From Draconibacterium sp. (GTDB lineage Bacteria; Bacteroidota; Bacteroidia; Bacteroidales; Prolixibacteraceae): DNA of 64,000 nucleotides. Positions 58,550 to 64,000 of the stretch are shown here, piece after piece. The position numbers were made by a program, and so were the translations under genes. The notes under the pieces are model-generated. The model was given only the letters and a program-made list of their open reading frames with translations. It made no database searches and was not told the DNA's origin. Location: contig JADIYN010000012.1 of assembly GCA_016705335.1 (NCBI GenBank), positions 43,935-107,934 of the forward strand, read 5' to 3'. Position 1 is the first letter of the stretch. Each line of letters opens with the position of its first letter.

Positions 58550-60829
58550 TTACAAAAAATTGAATGTGAGTGTAACAAAAATACTTCGTCCGGGTGAATA
58601 AATCGGATTAACAGATCCGAGTATGTAACGGGAAAGGTGCTCGTAATACGCAGTATCAAACAAATTCAAAACACCACCAGTTGCGGTTATTGCCCTGGAT
58701 GCAACCCACGAAATTTTTGTATCAACAACATTAAATGCCGGTGAAACAGTTTCACCAAAGGAGGTTGATATGCGATCCTGTTTCATTGCCTGACGAAATA
58801 AAATCTCAGGTAACAATTTATCGTTTAAAAAATTACCATATAAACGATACTTTATCTCTAAAGGAGCTATTTCCGGAAGCGGGGCATTTAGTTTTTTATC
58901 TTTGCCATAAATATAAACCACTCCAAAATCTTGTCTTAAATAACTTGTAATAACCTGTTTCCATTCAAGCTCAAAACCCGAAATAAGTGCTTTATCGATA
59001 TTGATATATCTGCGTACACCCGGTGAAGTTGCCATTTTAGGATTAACTTCAGGATCGATTTCCGATGAAATGTAATTCCTCAAAAACGATGAATACAAAT
59101 CCAAATTAATTTTTGTTGACTTTGTATTGTATTCAAAGATCAAATCTGCCTGGTTATTTGTTTCCGGCTTCAACTGAGGGTTTCCAACCATTTCGTATGG
59201 ATCAAGGCCAATTGGGAGAAAGTTGATATATCGCTCTGCAATTCCCGGACTGCGTTGAGCTGTTCCAAACCACAATCCCAACGAAAATACATTGTTCAGC
59301 ATTTTTGTTCCACCTGCACTTAATGAAGGATTAATAAAATCTGAACTCATATCCGGGTTTAAAGCCACAAAATTTGGATCAGGATTATTTGATTTTGCAG
59401 CGTTGTAATCAATCCTTCCTGAAACTACTGCATGAAGTTTTGTTTTAATTATATGATATTCAACAAAAGTACCGCCCCGCTGGATTTGTGCATCCTGCCA
59501 AACATTGTCGTACATGGTTTTCCCTGCCATCGGTCCCATCAACATACTGCGGGAACGTTCTCCATCCGCTCTTTCCATGCGATAATCAATTCCTGAAAAT
59601 ATATAACTCTTTTTAAAATCGAATCTCATTTCAGTCCTGCCGCCATAGTTTGAAGTTTCAGCATCGGTTAAGGCATCAACAGTTCGCGGGGTAATTATTT
59701 TATCCAAATTATCCATTACGTGATTTACTTTGGTAAAATAAATTGTTGAATTCAAAGCCGAAAGCGCCTTCCCATAGAAATAAGCTGAATGGTTTGCGTT
59801 TATCATCCACGTATTATCTTCGCGTAAATCCATTGGCAAAGCCGGAAAATCGACATTTTTTGCACGATTATTTGAGACAAGCACGCCAAGGTTTTGTTTT
59901 TCACTTAATTTAAAACCAAATTTTCCGCCCCAGTTCAAACGGTTAAAATCAGAAGGTATTTCCTGTCCATCGCCATCTTTGTAATCGTTTCCCTGCGAAA
60001 AAGAGCCAAAAAACTTTATGTCGGTTTTATTGCTGGTCATGCCCGCCACACCTTCTGTCCTGAAAATATTCCCGTTACTTTCATAACTCGTACCAAGTCG
60101 CCCTGCTGGTTTAGTTTTTTCGCTGAACTGCGATGTGCTGCTCTTAAAATTTATAGTACCTCCAAACGAGTTTCCATATCGTAAACTGAAAGGACCTTTC
60201 ATTAACTCAACCGTCGAAATCATGTTTATCGGGATTTGGCTCGAAGCAGGATCCATGCGGTTTGGGCAAGCTGCGGATGCGGTTTGCGTTCCATCAATCA
60301 CCAAATTCAACTGGTCGTATTTAAACCCTCGCAAAACAGGGTCGAAACCATATGCGCCGCTTTTTCGGATAACCGAAATGGAAGTCATTTGCTCAAGTAA
60401 TTGCCCTGCATCGTGTTCCAATTTTTCCTGAACCGGAATGTCAAACTTGCTTTTTTCAAATATTTCAGGATGTACCATAATTACTGTAACAGGTAGCAAA
60501 TTATAGGAAGTAGCTGCAATTTTTAAAACACCGGCTTCTAGCGCATTTTTTAAATCCGACGATCTAATTTCGTTTTTACCAAATTGGACATTCGATAAAT
60601 ACAACGTTTTTCCCTCTTCAAATTCAATAGTTATTTCACCTTGATTATTTGAAATCCCTGACGTATTGTTGTATTTAAATAATAAATCAGAAATAGATTG
60701 ACCATTTTCATTATTTAAAATTCGTATTGTTTTTGACTGGGAAAAAACAGCAATATTCGTTAGCATGAAAATTGAAAATGTAAAAAACCGAAGATATAGC
60801 CGATCTGCTTTGATTAATGTTTTTATCAT
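58550..60829 (-). CDS. TonB-dependent copper receptor, OprC/NosA-like
   Basis: 759 aa outer-membrane receptor. A signal peptide (LRFFTFSIFMLTNIAVFSQ) precedes a carboxypeptidase-regulatory-like domain at about residues 34-110, then the plug (SISVIRKSGAYGFDPVLRGF, VIDGTQT, VELMKGPFSLRYGNSFGGTI) and a 22-strand barrel ending in PGRSIFVTLTFNFL with terminal aromatic. C188-P-N-R-M192 and H370-V-M372 reproduce the CxxxM and HxM halves of the copper site known in Pseudomonas OprC. So import of copper is likely, coupled to TonB. It lies behind a small Cys protein on the same strand. Confidence 0.86.
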   Translation of the reverse strand: MIKTLIKADRLYLRFFTFSIFMLTNIAVFSQSKTIRILNNENGQSISDLLFKYNNTSGISNNQGEITIEFEEGKTLYLSNVQFGKNEIRSSDLKNALEAGVLKIAATSYNLLPVTVIMVHPEIFEKSKFDIPVQEKLEHDAGQLLEQMTSISVIRKSGAYGFDPVLRGFKYDQLNLVIDGTQTASAACPNRMDPASSQIPINMISTVELMKGPFSLRYGNSFGGTINFKSSTSQFSEKTKPAGRLGTSYESNGNIFRTEGVAGMTSNKTDIKFFGSFSQGNDYKDGDGQEIPSDFNRLNWGGKFGFKLSEKQNLGVLVSNNRAKNVDFPALPMDLREDNTWMINANHSAYFYGKALSALNSTIYFTKVNHVMDNLDKIITPRTVDALTDAETSNYGGRTEMRFDFKKSYIFSGIDYRMERADGERSRSMLMGPMAGKTMYDNVWQDAQIQRGGTFVEYHIIKTKLHAVVSGRIDYNAAKSNNPDPNFVALNPDMSSDFINPSLSAGGTKMLNNVFSLGLWFGTAQRSPGIAERYINFLPIGLDPYEMVGNPQLKPETNNQADLIFEYNTKSTKINLDLYSSFLRNYISSEIDPEVNPKMATSPGVRRYINIDKALISGFELEWKQVITSYLRQDFGVVYIYGKDKKLNAPLPEIAPLEIKYRLYGNFLNDKLLPEILFRQAMKQDRISTSFGETVSPAFNVVDTKISWVASRAITATGGVLNLFDTAYYEHLSRYILGSVNPIYSPGRSIFVTLTFNFL

Positions 60830-60944
60830 TTCTTGTCAATTAAAATTTTCTTCAACATTCATCGTCTATGTTGAAATCTATTCAATAATTATTATCCGGC
60901 ACACATACAATCGTGGCCAGAAATAAAATTGGGGTTATAAATAT

Positions 60945-61316
60945 TTACGATATGTTTTTCGGGGGCCGAAAAATGGATGATAAAAACTTATAGTTGTTAA
61001 GTCTGCTCAAAAATGATTTTGTAATCTCCAACAAAACTGGGAAATAGTTATTTGGCAGATAATTGAGTGTAAAAAAATCGATATTTTGTTTGTTGTTTTG
61101 CACCGGTGGGACCTGTTCCTTTTGTTCAGTGTTTTTCTCCAGTTTCTTTTTCAACTGGCAACAACCTTTGCAGGTAGAACCTTCAATATCTTTTTCAACA
61201 CACAGGTTTTTGGCTATGTAATCCTGGTTTATTTTAAAAGAAATGTAAACCAGCAAATCAGAAAACTGAAATGATAATACAGAGAGAATTAATATGGTTG
61301 AAATTATGTGTTTCAA
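60945..61316 (-). CDS. Small Cys-containing membrane or periplasmic protein upstream of copper receptor
   Basis: About 123 aa. N-terminal hydrophobic segment ISTILILSVLSFQFSDLLVY is followed by YISFKINQDYIAKNLCVEKD and a Cys group C-V-E-K-D-I-E-G-S-T-C-K-G-C-C, then a Lys/Glu-rich stretch. I prefer the TTG at 61316 (LKHIISTIL) because the alternative ATG at 61361 lies inside the terminator of the upstream gene. Small proteins like this often precede TonB receptors for metals in Bacteroidota. A metal-binding or receptor-partner role is inference. Confidence 0.6.
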   Translation of the reverse strand: MKHIISTILILSVLSFQFSDLLVYISFKINQDYIAKNLCVEKDIEGSTCKGCCQLKKKLEKNTEQKEQVPPVQNNKQNIDFFTLNYLPNNYFPVLLEITKSFLSRLNNYKFLSSIFRPPKNIS

Positions 61317-61340
61317 ATATGCCAGAATGGACAATAAAAA

Positions 61341-61384
61341 AACCGTTCTTCCAAATCGCATCTCTGAAAGAACGGTTTTTTTTT
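61341..61384 (-). terminator. Intrinsic terminator downstream of the DUF1080 gene
   Basis: AACCGTTCTT (61341-61350) pairs with AAGAACGGTT (61368-61377). On the minus strand it is followed by TTTTTTATTG, directly after the DUF1080 stop codon at 61385. The arms match those of the terminator at 58451. Confidence 0.85.
61366..61384 (+). repeat. 19-bp direct repeat, right copy
   Basis: GAAAGAACGG followed by nine T, identical to 58474-58492, on the far side of the copper-receptor operon. Confidence 0.85.
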
Positions 61385-62380
61385 CTATTTAATTATCGGT
61401 GTTAAAACAATATTTCTGTATGACACTTTTCCATGGTCACCTTGTAAATAAATTGGGCCTGCTTTGAATACGTCAGCTTGCATGGCGCCACCTGTTGGTC
61501 CGTAGGCAGGTTGGTTATCAATTATTTTTGTACCGTTCAGGATTACAGTAACATGCCTGTCGCAAAGAGTCATTTCCATCGTTTGCCATTCGCCACCTTT
61601 TTTCTCGGCTGAAACTGTAGGCTTTACCCTGCTGTATAAACCTCCCATATTATGTGAATCCAATTTTGCACCATAAGAATCAACAACCTGAATTTCATAC
61701 ATACCGCGCAAATAAACACCACTGTTGCTGTGTTCCAGGCACATTTACTTCCAGTGTTAGTTTAAAGTCTTCAAATTCATTCTCGGTGCGCAAATTTCCA
61801 AAATTAACACGTTGTCCTTCGGGGTTAACCGGGTCATTAACCAAATTTCCATCTATCACTTTAAAACCGTTGGCTTGTTTTGGGTTGATAAGTTTCCAAC
61901 CTGTTAAATCTTTTCCATTGAAAAGTTGGATTGGCGTACCATATTTTACTTTCGACAAATCAGGTGCTTGCGGAACTGCAGGTAGTTTCCAACCTTTAAA
62001 TTTCAATGTAGAAACTCCCATTCCATCGCGATTAGGTTCTACGCTGGTTCCTGTCAATTTATCTCCTTTCTTTCAAAAGTGTAGGTTTGAGTTGACAGAA
62101 GTGTTCGATCTTCAGATTTTTTCATTTCACGGGTGCGGGTTACCACAAGTGTATTGTCATCAACAAAGTAAACGTCGGCAACCGGTAAAACACTCCCACC
62201 CTGCCATAGCAGTTCAGCATCCAGAAAACCTTTGTCTTCATTCACATTCAGCCAACCCACCGAACCGCCATCGATGTCAATAGTCCACATTCCATAAAAG
62301 TCCTTTTTTGAGCTTTGAGCATTTGCTAAAAAAGTAGTCAGCAAAATAACTGCTAAAAGAAAAGTCTTTAAATTTTTCAT
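61385..62380 (-). CDS. DUF1080 (3-keto-disaccharide hydrolase-like) secreted protein, two frameshifts
   Basis: About 332 aa. Signal peptide (FLLAVILLTTFLANAQ), then an N-terminal region of about 100 aa (FYGMWTIDIDGGSVGWLNV) of lipocalin-like look. A DUF1080/LamG-like domain follows: PIQLFNGKDLTGWKLI, then FEDFKLTLEVNVP, EHSNSGVYLRGMYEIQV and DNQPAYGPTGGAMQADV. Frame breaks: one A short at 62067-62069 (repaired FERKGDKLTGT) and one G extra at 61735-61736 (repaired NVPEHSNSGVYLRG). DUF1080 proteins include 3-ketoglycoside hydrolases; other members are uncharacterised. Confidence 0.85.
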
Positions 62381-62645
62381 AATGATGAAATTAATTGGTT
62401 TAAATTTTCGTGTCGTAAATTTACGAAAAAAACAAAAGGGGAAGTTTAGTCGAATGTTTTAAATTTAGGGGTGTTTTGGGTTGCAAGTTTCGGGTTGTAA
62501 ATTCCAAATTCAGAATTCAGGGTCGTTATTTAGATTGTCATTGTTTTCCTTGCTGTAAAGTTGAGAAAATTCTGTTTTATCCTAAAACCTTGACAACTTT
62601 TCTGTCTTCGATCTTCCGACTTCCAACTTCCGACTTCTGACTTCC

Positions 62646-63230
62646 TCACCAAACCAAATCACAGGCGTCTGCCGGCATCCAGTGTTTGTCTTTCCCATCC
62701 CATTTAACATTACAGCCAATCGGGTTGGTTACAGGTATCGAAATTGCTTTACCAGTGGTAAGTTCTTCCAAAGTCCGTTCCAAGTCATTAACAGTTATTT
62801 TTGATACATCTCGCGGATTATCAACACCACGGCCGGTGTACACAAGCTTACGATCTTCATTAAAAACATAAAAATGGGGAGTTCTTAGCGCGCCATAAGA
62901 CAATGCAATTTCCTGCGTTTCATCATACAAATATTTCCACGGAAAGTTGTGTTCTTTCATCCGTTCCACCATATGAGGAAAATCATCATCTTCATAAGTG
63001 TTTTTGCTGTTTGAGTTGATTCCAACAAACTCTACTCCCAGCGGCTTAAACCGTTCAGCAGTTTTTCTTGTAAGCTCATCGCTGCCAATCACATACGGAC
63101 AATGATTGCAGGTGAAAAAAACGACAAAAAATTTTGAATCTTTAAAACTATCAAGAGAATATGTGTTTCCGTCGGTTGCAGGGAGATTAAATTCCGGGGC
63201 TTTTGAGCCTGTTTCAAGCGTAAATGACAT
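62646..63230 (-). CDS. Thioredoxin-family redoxin (AhpC/TSA fold)
   Basis: 194 aa cytoplasmic thioredoxin-fold protein. [19 protein letters not shown] is the AhpC/TSA start; the active site is [16 protein letters not shown] (CxxC with the following Pro). [20 protein letters not shown] and [20 protein letters not shown] are typical of this family. The role is probably thiol reduction; the exact partner is unknown. It diverges from ligA. Confidence 0.87.
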   Translation of the reverse strand: MSFTLETGSKAPEFNLPATDGNTYSLDSFKDSKFFVVFFTCNHCPYVIGSDELTRKTAERFKPLGVEFVGINSNSKNTYEDDDFPHMVERMKEHNFPWKYLYDETQEIALSYGALRTPHFYVFNEDRKLVYTGRGVDNPRDVSKITVNDLERTLEELTTGKAISIPVTNPIGCNVKWDGKDKHWMPADACDLVW

Positions 63231-63353
63231 AGTATTTTGTTTAAAAATATCGGTTAAAACTGTTTTAAATTTTAAAAGTTGAAAAAATCTTCTATACTTT
63301 TAACCCTTTAAACCATTCTTTTGTTTCATATTGAAATTAAATACTTGCATTAA

Positions 63354-64000
63354 ATGAACAGTTTAGAGGAAGAAGCATTCCAAAAAATAAGCACTCTGCG
63401 ATCTGAGCTTGAAGAACACAATTACAGCTATTATGTTTTGACACAGCCTGATATCAGTGATTTCGATTTCGATATGAAGCTGAAAGAGTTGGAAAAACTT
63501 GAAAATGATTTTCCTGAATTTGCCGATCCAAATTCGCCGACACAGCGTGTTGGTAATGATTTGAGCAGCGATTTCGAACAGGTTGAACACAAATATGCAA
63601 TGCTTTCTCTGTCGAATGCCTATTCCGAAGAAGAAATCACAGACTTTGACACGCGGATAAAAAAAATCATAAATACCGATTTTGAATACGTTTGCGAACT
63701 GAAATTCGATGGATCTTCGATAAGTTTAACCTATGAAAATGGCCGGTTAACCCGCGCTGTAACCCGTGGTGATGGCGTTAAAGGTGATGATGTAACAAAA
63801 AATGTACGCACCATAAAGTCGATCCCCTTACAACTTCGTGGCACTGATTCTCCGCAGGAATTTGAAATAAGAGGCGAAATAGTAATGCCATTTAAAGTTT
63901 TTAACGACCTAAATTCTGAACTTGAACTTGCAGGTGAACAATTACTCGCCAACCCACGAAATACGGCTGCGGGTACTTTAAAAATGAAAAATTCGAAAGT
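63354..64000 (+). CDS. ligA: NAD-dependent DNA ligase, N-terminal part cut by window edge
   Basis: First 215 codons are in the window, starting [20 protein letters not shown]. Domain Ia has [20 protein letters not shown] for NMN binding; [10 protein letters not shown] and [20 protein letters not shown] follow. The adenylation lysine is K117 in [11 protein letters not shown], and then [18 protein letters not shown] and the EIRGEIVMP motif. It seals nicks using NAD+ during replication and repair. The frame is open to the last base. Confidence 0.95.
   Translation, partial: MNSLEEEAFQKISTLRSELEEHNYSYYVLTQPDISDFDFDMKLKELEKLENDFPEFADPNSPTQRVGNDLSSDFEQVEHKYAMLSLSNAYSEEEITDFDTRIKKIINTDFEYVCELKFDGSSISLTYENGRLTRAVTRGDGVKGDDVTKNVRTIKSIPLQLRGTDSPQEFEIRGEIVMPFKVFNDLNSELELAGEQLLANPRNTAAGTLKMKNSK

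Noticed and set aside
61317..61361. ATG 61361 as the start of the small Cys protein
   Set aside because: It lies within the terminator hairpin of the upstream gene; the hydrophobic leader already starts at 61316. Kept as an alternative only.
1..64000. CRISPR arrays, tRNA or rRNA genes, insertion sequences, prophage
   Set aside because: No spaced direct-repeat array, cloverleaf, transposase or phage gene was recognised on either strand by reading; a dedicated scan could still find a tRNA.

Overview
The window looks like the chromosome of a free-living Bacteroidota, most likely a Marinilabiliales/Prolixibacteraceae-type member of the Bacteroidia; this is inferred from gene content and not from a database search. 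The supporting signs are AT-rich sequence, TAnnTTTG-type -7 boxes, a type IX secretion sorting domain, SLBB-type export lipoproteins with BY-kinases, a Wzi-family capsule protein, DUF4159, DUF3088 and DUF1080 proteins, Tat-exported Gfo/Idh/MocA enzymes, a PPi-dependent phosphofructokinase and a TonB receptor.

Layout. (1) 1-6813 is the edge of a polysaccharide locus: a minus-strand glycosyltransferase, methyltransferase and Wzx flippase diverge from a plus-strand Wza-like lipoprotein and a Wzc-like BY-kinase with a Gly-Tyr repeat tail. (2) 7308-13421 holds mostly single genes: serine hydrolase, two small hypotheticals, phosphoesterase, SixA-like phosphatase, rsmE, DUF4159, DnaQ-like exonuclease, flavoprotein. 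(3) 13530-22055, all minus, is an amino-sugar module: two Tat-type Gfo/Idh/MocA proteins, a NagA with signal peptide, an NRAMP-fold transporter lacking the metal motifs, NagB, then a PPi-dependent phosphofructokinase and a coiled-coil lipoprotein. Together these could take GlcNAc-6-P to fructose-1,6-bisphosphate. (4) 22238-23602 is an SPFH / Arc-like / zinc-ribbon cassette. (5) 23768-31106 holds nhaA, a small protein, an ECF sigma factor, uvrA, an OsmC protein, a DUF3088 protein and an outer-membrane barrel. (6) 31476-58412 is a second, nearly complete Wzx/Wzy-type capsule or exopolysaccharide locus. It has a regulator behind a long hairpin leader, nucleotide-sugar enzymes, SLBB export protein, Wzz, a T9SS protein, a secreted phosphoesterase, Wzx, two pyruvyl transferases, an IspD/TarI-SDR-LicD trio, Wzy, glycosyltransferases, a WbjB/WecB/RmlD deoxy-aminosugar set, a nucleotidyltransferase-kinase fusion, Wzi and a WecA-like initiating transferase. 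(7) 58550-61316 is a TonB-dependent receptor carrying both halves of the OprC copper site plus a small Cys-containing protein, bracketed by an identical 19-bp repeat. (8) 61385-64000 holds a DUF1080 protein, a thioredoxin-like protein and the start of ligA.

Sequence quality. About 37 one-base frame breaks are visible, nearly all in short homopolymers and affecting housekeeping genes such as uvrA, the sigma factor and nagB. In almost every case a single-base change restores a family-typical protein. I therefore read them as uncorrected sequencing indels rather than gene decay, and give repaired coordinates. No rRNA, tRNA, CRISPR array, insertion sequence or prophage was recognised.
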